Positions 43,274 through 51,910 of a stretch of 64,000 bases of DNA are shown piece after piece. Each line of letters opens with the position of its first letter. The first letter of the stretch is position 1. Where the stretch lies: positions 26,040-90,039 of the forward strand of contig JAAYVG010000014.1 in NCBI GenBank assembly GCA_012517285.1, in the 5' to 3' direction. The DNA comes from Elusimicrobiota bacterium. Lineage in GTDB: Bacteria; Elusimicrobiota; Elusimicrobia; Elusimicrobiales; UBA9959. The notes under the pieces are model-generated. The model saw nothing but the letters and a program-made list of their open reading frames with translations, searched no databases and was not told the DNA's origin. Both the position numbers and the translations under genes were made by a program.

Positions 43274-43447
43274 ATGGATTCATTCGTTGCTAAGAAAATA
43301 TTTCTGACCAAAGGAGTGGGCAGACATAAGGAAAAACAATGGGAAATGAGCGGGAAGATAGTAAAAACCATGAATATGACCAAATCAGCCATAGGCAAGG
43401 AAGGCATCTGGACCACAGTGGTCGCTGCCGCCGTTTTCGCCGAATAA
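43274..43447 (+). pseudogene. pdaD: Internally deleted pyruvoyl-dependent arginine decarboxylase
   Basis: 57 residues, start ATG behind GGGGAGGA. The first 21 residues (MDSFVAKKIFLTKGVGRHKE, K) match residues 1-20 of the full PdaD at 28577, and the remaining 36 (QWEMSGKIVK to TTVVAAAVFAE) match its last 36. About 125 residues are missing in frame, including the VHVSSILPP self-cleavage site, so it cannot form a pyruvoyl cofactor. The DNA is richer in G+C than the full gene, so it came with the island rather than from the resident copy. The reading frame and ribosome site are intact, so a small protein could still be made. Confidence 0.75.
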
Positions 43448-43448
43448 T

Positions 43449-43889
43449 ATGAACAGCGACAAGGAACAGGAAAACCATTCCCGACTGCACGCTTCTCATG
43501 ACACTTGCATCGTCTGCGGAGAAAAGAACCCCTTCGGGCTGAAGGTTTCGTTCAGGTTGACCCAAAAAGGTGGGGTTGAAGCCGAATTTATGCCTAAATT
43601 CGCCTATGAAGGCTATAAAGGACTGCTCCAGGGCGGGGTGATTGCATCGCTGATGGACAGCGCTATGACCAACTGCCTCTTTTACCACGGAGTATCCGCT
43701 TTTACCGCCGAACTTTCAGTAAAATACAGGAAACCGGTGCACTGCGGCAGGAAAATGCTGGTAACCGCTAAAATAGAGAAATCATGGAATCCGCTTCACT
43801 TTCTCAGTTCCTCGATGTTTCAGGAAGGGGAGCTGGTTGCCGAGGCGACAGCGAAATTCATGGAAAGCGATTTGCTTGAAAAAAAATGA
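43449..43889 (+). CDS. PaaI-like hotdog-fold thioesterase
   Basis: 146 residues. After a CIVCGEKNPFGLKV stretch (typical of this subgroup) comes the hotdog domain: YEGYKGLLQGGVIASLMDSA, where the usual HGG is QGG, then FTAELSVKYRKPVHCGRKML. It probably hydrolyses acyl-CoA thioesters; the substrate is unknown. It starts right after the pdaD fragment and is the last gene of the island. Confidence 0.8.
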   Translation: MNSDKEQENHSRLHASHDTCIVCGEKNPFGLKVSFRLTQKGGVEAEFMPKFAYEGYKGLLQGGVIASLMDSAMTNCLFYHGVSAFTAELSVKYRKPVHCGRKMLVTAKIEKSWNPLHFLSSSMFQEGELVAEATAKFMESDLLEKK

Positions 43890-43950
43890 ATTCATATAAT
43901 TTCAGAATACCGCGCGAAAAAATCCGCTTTATTTCTCGCCAATCTCTTTT

Positions 43951-44228
43951 TGACTTCCGCATTTTTTTAGTTAAAAAAAACTTTTCTCATAGGGGAATTT
44001 TTTAAGAAACCTCTGTCCAACTTCGTAGGTTGGACAGGTAACTCCATTTACAAATTTTCATCCAACTTCGTAAGTTAGATAGGTTATTCTCACTTTTTTA
44101 GGTTCATCTTCTGCCTACGCTGAAACAGCTTCGGCAGACAGGCCTGCCTACGCCCAAGCGGCTTCGCCATGCTGGTTGTATTGGATAACTTTATCCACAT
44201 GCCTAAAAAGTCCAATATGTTATGGACC
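43951..44228. repeat. Composite repeat, copy 3 (right border of the island)
   Basis: 43951-44006 is a TGACTTCCGCATTTTTT family copy, directly followed (44007-44228) by a block nearly identical to 34080-34333, with two palindromic units (about 44112-44175) in place of three. The same two parts in the same order and orientation occur at the left border (36619-36900). Confidence 0.75.
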
Positions 44229-44300
44229 CTTACACAAGTTGTTAGTTTTTTTTCATCGCCCCATATTTAACAGATGAAATCCACCTATGTTTTTTTAATA

Positions 44301-44338
44301 TTGTTATTCTCTAATTCTGCAGAATTAGAGAATAACAA
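44301..44338. repeat. Perfect 38-bp palindrome
   Basis: TTGTTATTCTCTAATTCTG (44301-44319) is followed without a loop by its exact reverse complement (44320-44338). It lies in a gene-free gap and is followed by no T-run. Confidence 0.8.
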
Positions 44339-44419
44339 AAGTGATATGGTTTATATGATAACTGGTTTGATTGTGTGAATATAAAAAACAATGAGTCGGT
44401 CTATGGATTAAGACTTCTT

Positions 44420-44610
44420 CTCTGTTTTATCCCTCTTCCCAAATAACTAATTTCCCCTTCTTACTAAACAACCAAACAACTAAATAACTAATTTATCTGT
44501 CTTAATTTAATCCGTTTACATATTTGATTAAATCATTTTTCATCTTGACGATTCTTCTTCCTAAATAACCAAATAACTAATCTGTCCGTTTACATCTTGA
44601 TGATTACAAA
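44420..44610. repeat. AT-rich TAACTAA/TAACCAA-type repeat block
   Basis: Variants of CTTCTTCCTAAATAACCAAA and AACTAATCTGTCCG recur here, at 45050-45200 and, inverted, at 36483-36592 and 62784-62840. No gene is seen in them. Confidence 0.55.
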
Positions 44611-44663
44611 TAACTTTTTTAGTGCACCTATATAAAAAAATATTTCAAAGACACCGTAAAAAT

Positions 44664-44693
44664 TTGCTTTAATTTTTATTATAATAGTATAAT
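44664..44693 (+). promoter_or_regulatory. Promoter of the Lys-rich small protein
   Basis: TTGCTT (44664-44669), 18-nt spacer, TATAAT (44688-44693); a second TATAAT is at 44680-44685. Confidence 0.5.
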
Positions 44694-44725
44694 AGGTAGT
44701 ATAAATATATGGGTATGGGATTACA

Positions 44726-44905
44726 ATGGATTACAATTATTTAAAAAGAAAAAAACAGAAAGAGATTAATATTATAAGAACTTCAAATAATGATGAAACA
44801 CTTGATAGAACATTAGTTAAAAAAGAGGTAAACATGAAAAAGCAAAAAAAACAAATAAAGAAAGGAAAGAAAGTAATAAAAAAGGCAAAAAAGGGAAAAA
44901 AGTAA
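44726..44905 (+). CDS. Small Lys-rich protein
   Basis: 59 residues; the last 26 are mostly Lys (KKQKKQIKKGKKVIKKAKKG). An internal ATG at 44834 has a better ribosome site (AGAGGTAAAC before it), so the product may be only 23 residues. It has a good promoter about 35-60 nt upstream. It could bind RNA, DNA or ribosomes by charge; no family was recognised. Confidence 0.45.
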   Translation: MDYNYLKRKKQKEINIIRTSNNDETLDRTLVKKEVNMKKQKKQIKKGKKVIKKAKKGKK

Positions 44906-45049
44906 AACATTAAAACTATACTATAGTAGTGTTTCCCAACAGAAAAATATATACTGCAGATATTGCAGTGTGATATTTTTGTAGTTTGGAGTTTTTGACG
45001 CTACAAATATTTTGGATTTTGTATAATCTCTATTATTCTTTTATAATAT

Positions 45050-45205
45050 CTTCTCCCTAGATAACGAGATAACTAAATAACTACTATGTATGTCTTCATA
45101 TTGATGATTCTTCTTCCTAAATAACCAAATAACTAATCTGTCTGTCTTCATCTGACTTTTATCCGTCTACATCTTGACTTAATCTGTTTACATCTCGATG
45201 ATATA
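45050..45205. repeat. AT-rich TAACTAA/TAACCAA-type repeat block
   Basis: Same family as 44420-44610, with CTTCTTCCTAAATAACCAAA and AACTAATCTGTCTGTC. It runs up to the promoter of the radical SAM gene. The stretch 44906-45049 holds two weak hairpins (44953-44969 and TTTGTAG/CTACAAA at 44979-45006) and no gene. Confidence 0.55.
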
Positions 45206-45224
45206 AAAATGGTAAAATAGATTT

Positions 45225-45872
45225 ATGAACACTAAATACACTATCGCTTATGAGTATCATAATTCACTCTATCTCAATATAACAAACAGATGTCCAAACC
45301 TCTGTGTGTTCTGCATAAAAAATAAGTGGAATATGGATTACAGAGGATACAATTTAAAACTATTAAAGGAGCCATCTGTTGAGGATATTAAAGTTGATGT
45401 AGAAAAAAATTTTTTAAATAAAAAATACGATGAGATAGTTTTCTGTGGTTATGGTGAGCCAACGATGAGATGGGATACTGCAAAAGAATTTATAATGGCC
45501 GTAAGATCGGGCAGTGTCAAGTCTGTTCCACCCAAAATAAGAATAAGGATTAATACAAATGGGTTGGGCAACCTTATAAATAAAAGGGATATTACTCTCG
45601 AGATGAAAGGGCTTGTTGATGCTCTTCATATAAGCCTTAACACTCGAAGCAGGGAACAGTGGGTTAAATTGATGCAGCCATTTAATGATTACAGGGATAA
45701 TGGTTTTGATTCCGTGATTGATTTTATAAAAAGAGCAAAGGGGAGTGTAAAGGAGGTTATCGTTACTGCTGTGGAGCTCGAAGAAGTTGATATCAAGGCA
45801 GTTGAAAACCTTGCTAATTCACTCGGTGTTGGATTTAGACGAAGACCACTGCTTGATTATGAAGAAGCTTGA
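45225..45872 (+). CDS. Radical SAM protein, TatD-associated type
   Basis: 215 residues. LYLNITNRCPNLCVFC gives the C-x3-C-x2-C cluster motif with the N-R-C-N/P-x-C form used by the TatD-linked group, and FCGYGEPT is the SAM-binding glycine motif. No TatD gene is visible in the window. The reaction is unknown. TGG-TAAAAT ends 6 nt before the ATG and no ribosome site is present. Overlaps the next gene by 14 nt. Confidence 0.75.
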   Translation: MNTKYTIAYEYHNSLYLNITNRCPNLCVFCIKNKWNMDYRGYNLKLLKEPSVEDIKVDVEKNFLNKKYDEIVFCGYGEPTMRWDTAKEFIMAVRSGSVKSVPPKIRIRINTNGLGNLINKRDITLEMKGLVDALHISLNTRSREQWVKLMQPFNDYRDNGFDSVIDFIKRAKGSVKEVIVTAVELEEVDIKAVENLANSLGVGFRRRPLLDYEEA

Positions 45873-46323
45873 GAAACAGGATTTTTTGATATTGATCATT
45901 ATTATACTCTTTGTTTTTCTTATAATTCCTGTCACGGTATTCAGGGATGTTTTCTCTGGATATTTTACGTTTATAGACACATGGACTGAGAAGCCTATCA
46001 TATATCTTAAAAAGCAGATTGTATCAAAGACGCCTGAAAAACACTCTGTCAATGATGAAAGGTTGTCTCTGCCTGATTTTAAGTTTGTAAGATTTGAGAT
46101 TAATATCAAGGCTGATGATGTTTATGTGATAGGTGATTTTAATAAGTGGAAGCATATAAACAATCTTACATTGAAGAAAAACATATGGGAGACAGAGATT
46201 CCACTTGTAAGCGGGAGATACAGATATCTTTTTCTTGTGGATGGTAAAGAGATTCTTGATCCTATGAATCCTGAGATAGACTACTATGATGGTAAAAAGG
46301 TTTCAGTGGTAGAGGTCAAATAA
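45859..46323 (+). CDS. Membrane-anchored glycogen-binding-like (CBM48/E-set) protein
   Basis: 154 residues from ATG 45859; the earlier ORF start would lie deep in the radical SAM gene. One membrane segment (about 9-29, LILIIIILFVFLIIPV) is followed by a domain with DDVYVIGDFNKWK, IWETEIPLVSGRYRYLFLVD and DPMNPEIDYYDG. This is the pattern of the isoamylase-N/AMPK-beta glycogen-binding fold. It probably binds alpha-glucan at the membrane. It abuts a gene with GH57-like features. Confidence 0.7.
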   Translation: MKKLEKQDFLILIIIILFVFLIIPVTVFRDVFSGYFTFIDTWTEKPIIYLKKQIVSKTPEKHSVNDERLSLPDFKFVRFEINIKADDVYVIGDFNKWKHINNLTLKKNIWETEIPLVSGRYRYLFLVDGKEILDPMNPEIDYYDGKKVSVVEVK

Positions 46324-47790
46324 ATGCTTTTAATCAAGTTCGCTATGCTTTTTTTAACATCTCTTTATTCTGCTGATTATAGATCTATTTTATGGATAAC
46401 CAGCTCAACATCAGATGTAAATGAGATTATAAAATTCAAAGCTGATAATAATCTATCATTTGAGCTTTCACTGCTTTCTGACTCCATGGCTTCTATGCCT
46501 GAAGACAGTGCATTTGAATATATTGATGGTTTTTTAAGTTTTTATCCTGTAGAGACTGTATTTTTTCCATCCAAAAGTGGTATTAAAGAATTTCAAAATT
46601 ATGATGATAGTGGTGATCTGTTCAGAAGTTTTTTTGATTATTACTATACAACATATTTGAAGATGAATGGGAGCAGGGGATTGTTATCAGGTTATGGTGT
46701 TGGAAGTTATGATATGATATCTTTTGCAAAGGATCATGGATATAACTGGATCTTTGGTGGCATTTCCTCATCAACCTTTTCTGGTGTTAAAAAAATTAAT
46801 GACTTTAACACAGTTTTTTTTGATCTTCTGAGGTCAACTGATGCGATATACACATCATCAAACACATTTTTTATAGTAAATGATATGGATAGTAGTAACT
46901 CATCGCTTGATATGTTAAAAAACATTTTAGCTGATAAAAGCATAAGCTTTATAAAAGTTTCTGATGCTGTTATGATATCAACACCATCTGTTATGGATTC
47001 CACAGATTCATTTCAAGGTTTATTTATACCTTTAAATGAGACAGTAAGCTGTCCTGCCTATTTAAACTATATGAATTATCTTGTACTTCTTACAGAGGAT
47101 ATTTCCAAGAAGGATTATTCCACTGCAGAAGATATATTTGAAAACTATATAAATCTTTTTAATTATTTTAAAGATATCTGTCAGGCTAAAGAATCTTTTG
47201 CCGATGATATAAGAGAGATTACAAATAATATTTATATAAATCTTTATCAAGATCCTCCATATTTCATAAACTATGATTTTTTAAATAATTTTAATATAAA
47301 AAAATATGTAAGAAATAATACTGATACAGGAGTTTATTTCAATTCTTTATCGTCGCAAACAATAAAAAGTTTTAGTGTTGTTAGTGATACATCTACGGAT
47401 TCAGTTGTTTTTACAATTGAGTTTTCAACTCAGAATATTTTTGATGAAACACATATATATATAGATATCAACCAGAGAAGAAATGCTGGTAGTGATATCA
47501 TTATAGGAAGGGATGAGAGGATCGATGGGCTTTACGGCTGGGAGTATGCCTTTGTGATAAAAGACAGTTCTGTAGTATTATACAAAAACTCTTACAGAGA
47601 CTATTACAAATTCAAGACTTATAGGCTTTCATACAATGGAGATAGGGCTTATTTCAAAGTTAAGGCATCTGATCTAATCGGTAATTTTGTTAACTGGAAT
47701 TATACAGTTGTTAATTATGATAAAAACCAACTCATTGATGGTATATACGAAACGGCTGATATGAAGTTTTTGTATCCAGTAACCTATTGA
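46324..47790 (+). CDS. Secreted protein, possible GH57-like plus DOMON-like domains
   Basis: 488 residues. Signal peptide about 1-17. The C-terminal 150 residues (THIYIDINQRRNAGSDIIIG, GLYGWEYAFVIKD, YFKVKASDLIG) resemble the CBM9/DOMON-type or glucodextranase C-terminal domain. The N-terminal part has SILWITSSTSDVNEIIKFK and a later YNWIFGGISS turn that remind one of GH57 barrels, but I could not find a convincing catalytic Glu/Asp pair, so it may be a binding or inactive version. It follows the glycogen-binding-like gene directly. Confidence 0.45.
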   Translation: MLLIKFAMLFLTSLYSADYRSILWITSSTSDVNEIIKFKADNNLSFELSLLSDSMASMPEDSAFEYIDGFLSFYPVETVFFPSKSGIKEFQNYDDSGDLFRSFFDYYYTTYLKMNGSRGLLSGYGVGSYDMISFAKDHGYNWIFGGISSSTFSGVKKINDFNTVFFDLLRSTDAIYTSSNTFFIVNDMDSSNSSLDMLKNILADKSISFIKVSDAVMISTPSVMDSTDSFQGLFIPLNETVSCPAYLNYMNYLVLLTEDISKKDYSTAEDIFENYINLFNYFKDICQAKESFADDIREITNNIYINLYQDPPYFINYDFLNNFNIKKYVRNNTDTGVYFNSLSSQTIKSFSVVSDTSTDSVVFTIEFSTQNIFDETHIYIDINQRRNAGSDIIIGRDERIDGLYGWEYAFVIKDSSVVLYKNSYRDYYKFKTYRLSYNGDRAYFKVKASDLIGNFVNWNYTVVNYDKNQLIDGIYETADMKFLYPVTY

Positions 47791-47831
47791 TTTGGTTTGA
47801 TTATTTTAATTTTTTTTGCTATTCTAATTCT

Positions 47832-49043
47832 ATGGTTTATTTATTATCATCTATTATAGCCTTTCTTCTCATAATACTCTTTATTGTTCTTAACAGGCTT
47901 TACAATCTAAAATTGGCATCTTTGAAAAATAAGAAATCATCATCACCAAATGTTAAGAAGATACTCAGCAAGTTTGATGAGCTTTTGCTGGATATGATTG
48001 CTGTCCATGATTCTGGTATCAAGGGTGTTCCTGCAGGAAAAGAGGGTGAGTTTTATAAAATGGCTCTTTTAAGAGCCTGTGATATAGTTGGTTCTGATCG
48101 TGGTTCAATAATGATATATAACAATGATGATGGTCTGCTTCACATAATAGCATCACGTGGGATTTCAGATGAGCTTGTGGAGAAGATAAAATTAAAGCCC
48201 GGAACAGGAGTTGCAGGAAGGGCTTTTGAAAAGGGTGAGATAATATTTGTTACGAACCCTGAGAAAAATCCTGATTATGATGGTTATATGGGTTATGATG
48301 AACAGACAGAACCGTTTGTAGCTGTTCCGCTTAAAATAAAAGATTCAACAGTTGGTGTATTAAATATTCATCTTCCAAAAACAAAGAATAATTTCACAGA
48401 TCTGGAGTTAAAGTTCTTGAGCATTCTTGCCGGTGAAATATCCATAATGGCAGAGAACATAAATCTTTATCAAAGTATAGAAAAATTCTATTTTGAGCTG
48501 GTTCAGACGCTTGCCAAGACTATAGATGCAAAGGATTCTTACACTGGCAGTCATGCTATTACAGCAAGGAACAGAGCTAAAAAGCTTGCCGAGAGAATGA
48601 ACATTCCTGAGAAGTTTATAAAAAATATTGAGTATGCTGCTATTCTACATGACATAGGAAAGATTGGTATAGATGACAGGATAATAACAAAGCCAGCTAA
48701 GCTTACGGATGAGGAATATGCTCAGATAAAAAAGCATCCCGAGATTGCATATGATATACTCTCGCCTATAGAATTTTTATCTATAGTGGCAAAAATAATT
48801 TTATATCATCATGAATGGTTCAATGGTAATGGATATCCTGAGGGACTCAAGGCTGAGGAGATTCCACTCGGTTCCAGAATAATAAGCGTAATAGATGCAT
48901 GGGATGCAATGACATCCGACAGGCCTTATAGAAAAGCTCTTAAAAAAGAGGATGCAATAAATGAATTAAAAAATGGGGCAGGAAAACAATTTGATCCAGA
49001 TGTTGTTGATGCCTTTTTAAAATTGATTGAGGAAGAAGAGTAG
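47832..49043 (+). CDS. GAF plus HD-GYP domain c-di-GMP phosphodiesterase
   Basis: 403 residues from ATG 47832; a TTG start at 47787 would only add an odd prefix before the membrane segment. TGC-TATTCT ends 6 nt before this ATG. Order: N-terminal membrane anchor (about 4-22), GAF domain (about 60-210, ending in FLSILAGEISIMAENI), then HD-GYP with ILHDIGKIGI, KKHPEIAYDIL, HHEWFNGNGYPEGL and the metal residues in IDAWDAMTSDRPYRKAL. It should hydrolyse cyclic di-GMP in response to a signal sensed by GAF. Its TAG stop is also the first base triplet of the repeat element. Confidence 0.9.
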   Translation: MVYLLSSIIAFLLIILFIVLNRLYNLKLASLKNKKSSSPNVKKILSKFDELLLDMIAVHDSGIKGVPAGKEGEFYKMALLRACDIVGSDRGSIMIYNNDDGLLHIIASRGISDELVEKIKLKPGTGVAGRAFEKGEIIFVTNPEKNPDYDGYMGYDEQTEPFVAVPLKIKDSTVGVLNIHLPKTKNNFTDLELKFLSILAGEISIMAENINLYQSIEKFYFELVQTLAKTIDAKDSYTGSHAITARNRAKKLAERMNIPEKFIKNIEYAAILHDIGKIGIDDRIITKPAKLTDEEYAQIKKHPEIAYDILSPIEFLSIVAKIILYHHEWFNGNGYPEGLKAEEIPLGSRIISVIDAWDAMTSDRPYRKALKKEDAINELKNGAGKQFDPDVVDAFLKLIEEEE

Positions 49044-49190
49044 GGTGACACTGAAAAAGTGGTAAAAACTGCATGCTTTTTTTAATATTAGATATCAAAA
49101 ACCTTGCAGTTTTGATATAAGTTTTTAAATCTTTTATGCAGTTTTTCATTTATAAAATCTCCACCGTTAGGCTTTTTTCAGTGTCCCCTA
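49041..49190. mobile_element. 150-bp MITE-like inverted-repeat element
   Basis: Ends TAGGGTGACACTGAAAAAG (49041-49059) and its near-complement CTTTTTTCAGTGTCCCCTA (49172-49190). The interior matches the left 130 bp of the 3849 element in inverse orientation, without the nested insertions seen there. It encodes no protein. It fills the gap between the phosphodiesterase gene and rsmI and supplies the stop codon of the former. Confidence 0.7.
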
Positions 49191-49195
49191 AGTAG

Positions 49196-50332
49196 GTGAC
49201 TGTGCTTTTTATTGTAGGAACACCGATAGGAAATTTTAAGGACATAACTCTAAGAGCTCTTGACACAATAAAAGAGTGTGATGTTGTATTTTGTGAGGAT
49301 ACAAGGGAAACACTGAAGCTTTTAAACCATTATTCAATATCAAAACCACTTTTCAGATACAACGATCATGTAGAGGATAGCATATCAAAGATATTCGATT
49401 TTTTAAAATCACAGAAAAAGGTCTGTCTTATATCGGATGGGGGAATGCCAAACATATCTGATCCGGGTGCTGTTATAATAAAAAAGGCAAGGGAAAACAA
49501 TATTAAAGTTGAGGTGATAGGTGGGGTCAGTGCTGTCATAAATGCAATAAGTGGTAGTGGGCTTGATGGTAGTGGTTTTATATTTCTTGGGTTTCTTCAG
49601 AGAACTGAATCAAAGATGATAAAGGAACTAAACAGAGCCTTTATGCAGGGTTTGCCTGTTGTGATCTATGAATCACCTTATAGATTGGTCGATTTTTTAA
49701 AAACCGTGTCAAAAAATTTTAATAATATCAGCGTGATCGTGGTAAGGGAAATGACAAAGATCTATGAGGAGTGGATTTCTGGAGATATCAATGATGTCAT
49801 AGAACAGATAAATAGAAAAGGTTCTTTGAAGGGTGAGATAACAGTAGTTCTGTCAAAATCTAAAGAGAAAGGGATTGATATGGTTGGTAGTATTGGTTTT
49901 CTTTGCACAGCAAACACCTGCCGAAGCTTTATGGCACACTATTATGCGGTTAAAAAATCTTCTGAAAAGGGCGTTAAAATATCAATCTCATCTGCAGGAA
50001 TAATTGCAGGTGATTCTGTATCAGATAATGCTGTAGCAGTTTTAGAAAAAGAGGGTATAAAAAATATTTTTCATACTCCAAATCAAATGGATTGGAACTT
50101 TATGGAGAAAAATGATTTGATACTCGTTATGACGAGGAAGCACAGGGAGATAATAAAAAATCTTTTTCCTCAGTATGAAAAAAAAGTTTTTACACTTCTT
50201 GGCTATGCGGGGCTTGGTGGAGGAGATGTATATGACCCGTATGGTAAAAACTATTCTGAGTATGAAAGAGTTTTTGAACAGATAAAAAAAGCGATTGATA
50301 CAATAATTGACAATTTAAGCAAATCAACATAA
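49196..50332 (+). CDS. rsmI: RsmI methyltransferase fused to a protein-arginine-phosphatase-type domain
   Basis: 378 residues, GTG start at 49196 or 49202. Residues 1-225 are the SAM-dependent 16S rRNA 2'-O-ribose methyltransferase RsmI (GTPIGNFKDITLRALDTI, CEDTR, SDGGMPNISDPG, TKIYEE). The RsmI C-terminal helical domain is missing. From Met229 a low-molecular-weight phosphatase follows, with catalytic Cys237 in CTANTCRS and Asp in DVYDPYG. Thr241, as in YwlE-type arginine phosphatases, replaces the Ile of tyrosine phosphatases. glyA follows, the same linkage as in the Firmicutes ywlE-glyA region. No stop or frame change is seen between the two parts. Confidence 0.88.
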   Translation: MTVLFIVGTPIGNFKDITLRALDTIKECDVVFCEDTRETLKLLNHYSISKPLFRYNDHVEDSISKIFDFLKSQKKVCLISDGGMPNISDPGAVIIKKARENNIKVEVIGGVSAVINAISGSGLDGSGFIFLGFLQRTESKMIKELNRAFMQGLPVVIYESPYRLVDFLKTVSKNFNNISVIVVREMTKIYEEWISGDINDVIEQINRKGSLKGEITVVLSKSKEKGIDMVGSIGFLCTANTCRSFMAHYYAVKKSSEKGVKISISSAGIIAGDSVSDNAVAVLEKEGIKNIFHTPNQMDWNFMEKNDLILVMTRKHREIIKNLFPQYEKKVFTLLGYAGLGGGDVYDPYGKNYSEYERVFEQIKKAIDTIIDNLSKST

Positions 50333-50488
50333 TTTATCTGATTTTTATTCGTTTACATCCTTATGATAAAATTATAAAATGTTATTAGCAGTTGTATAAG
50401 AGAGATAATAATCATAGCAGAAGAAAGGAGTTCGGTAAGAGAGATTTTTAAATGACAACCTTTCACTGCACACTGTTATGGAGGTTTT

Positions 50489-51730
50489 ATGTATGAAACA
50501 ATAAAGCAAATTGACAGAGAAGTTTATGATGCCATGATTGGAGAGCTTACAAGACAGCAGAATAAGTTAGAGCTCATAGCGTCTGAGAACTATACATCAA
50601 GAGCTGTTCTTGAAGCACTTGGAAGTGTTTTAACAAACAAGTATGCTGAGGGATATCCGGGGAAGAGATATTATGGTGGATGTGAGTGGGTGGATGTTGT
50701 TGAAAGACTTGCAATAAAAAGGGCAAAAGATCTTTTTAAGGCAGAGCATGCAAATGTTCAACCTCACAGTGGGACACAGGCAAATATAACCTCATATATG
50801 GCACTCATTAAGCCGGGTGATAAGGTTATGGGATTAAATCTTTCTCATGGTGGTCATCTTTCACACGGTAGTCCTCTTAATTTTTCAGGCAAATATTTTA
50901 AGATAATAAGCATCAATGTAAACAAGGACACAGAACTAATAGACTATGATGAGATGGAGAAAACTATAGAAAAGGAAAAGCCAAAGTTAATAATGGCTGG
51001 CGCATCAAACTATTCAAGAATATGGGACTGGAAGAGGATAAAGCAGATGGCCGATAACTGGAAGTGCTATTTAGTCTGTGATATCGCTCATTATGCAGGG
51101 CTTATTGCTGCAGGTGTTTATCCTTCACCTGTTGAATATGCTGATGTTGTTACGACTACTACACACAAGACGTTGAGAGGTCCAAGAGGTGGTCTTATAC
51201 TTTCAAAAAAAGTTTATTCAAAATCTGTTGATAAGTCAAACTTCCCTGGCAATCAGGGCGGTCCTCTTATGCATACTATAAGTGCTAAGGCAGTTTGTTT
51301 TGGTGAAGCATTGAAGCCTGAGTTCGTTGAGTATCAGAAACAGGTTATATCAAATGCTAAAAAGTTAGCAAAGGAATTGGAATCAAAGGGATACAGAATA
51401 GTTTCAGGTGGGACAGATTCTCACCTTTTTTCGCTTGATCTAAGGGCAAAACATATCACAGGTAAGGATGCAGAAGAGGCACTCGATAAAGCAGGAATAA
51501 CTGTCAACAAGAATACGATCCCTTATGACCCAGAGCCTCCAATGGTAACAAGTGGTGTAAGAATTGGAACACCTGCTGTTACAACAAGAGGTATGAGGGA
51601 AAATGAGATGGAAGAGATAGCAACCTATATAGATGAGGCAATAACTCATAAGGATGATGAGTCTTTCCTGAAAGCTTTGAGTGAGAAGGTTAAAGGGCTT
51701 ACAAAAAGATTCCCAATTTACAACGATTAA
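50489..51730 (+). CDS. glyA: Serine hydroxymethyltransferase
   Basis: 413 residues. [10 protein letters not shown]-like [13 protein letters not shown], then [24 protein letters not shown] with the pyridoxal-binding Lys, and SHLFSLDL near the C-terminus. Interconverts serine and glycine with tetrahydrofolate. GGAGG precedes the ATG; the 156-bp gap before it holds a TTATCTGATTTTTATTCG remnant of the AT-rich repeat and no gene. Confidence 0.96.
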   Translation: MYETIKQIDREVYDAMIGELTRQQNKLELIASENYTSRAVLEALGSVLTNKYAEGYPGKRYYGGCEWVDVVERLAIKRAKDLFKAEHANVQPHSGTQANITSYMALIKPGDKVMGLNLSHGGHLSHGSPLNFSGKYFKIISINVNKDTELIDYDEMEKTIEKEKPKLIMAGASNYSRIWDWKRIKQMADNWKCYLVCDIAHYAGLIAAGVYPSPVEYADVVTTTTHKTLRGPRGGLILSKKVYSKSVDKSNFPGNQGGPLMHTISAKAVCFGEALKPEFVEYQKQVISNAKKLAKELESKGYRIVSGGTDSHLFSLDLRAKHITGKDAEEALDKAGITVNKNTIPYDPEPPMVTSGVRIGTPAVTTRGMRENEMEEIATYIDEAITHKDDESFLKALSEKVKGLTKRFPIYND

Positions 51731-51898
51731 AAGCTTTTGGAAATATTTTGGATATTTAAATTATTTGCTTAACAACTATCTAAAATCAATTGTTGAGTTG
51801 TCTGTTGTTATGGTAATATTTGTATAGTTAAAAGGAGTATAGTCAATATACAGAAATGCTATTCTTTTTGTGTTTAGTTTAATTTCTGTTTATTATGG

Positions 51899-51904
51899 TA
51901 GAAT
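51899..51904 (+). promoter_or_regulatory. Extended -10 box of the hybrid kinase gene
   Basis: TGG-TAGAAT ends 6 nt before ATG 51911; no ribosome site lies between, which suggests a leaderless message. Confidence 0.5.
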
Positions 51905-51910
51905 AATATT

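Noticed and set aside
45787-45858. Upstream start for the glycogen-binding-like gene
   Set aside because: It would overlap 86 nt of the radical SAM gene and put an unlikely polar stretch before the membrane segment.
50452-50496. Short frame [14 protein letters not shown] overlapping the glyA start
   Set aside because: No ribosome site and no sign of a leader-peptide role; probably chance.
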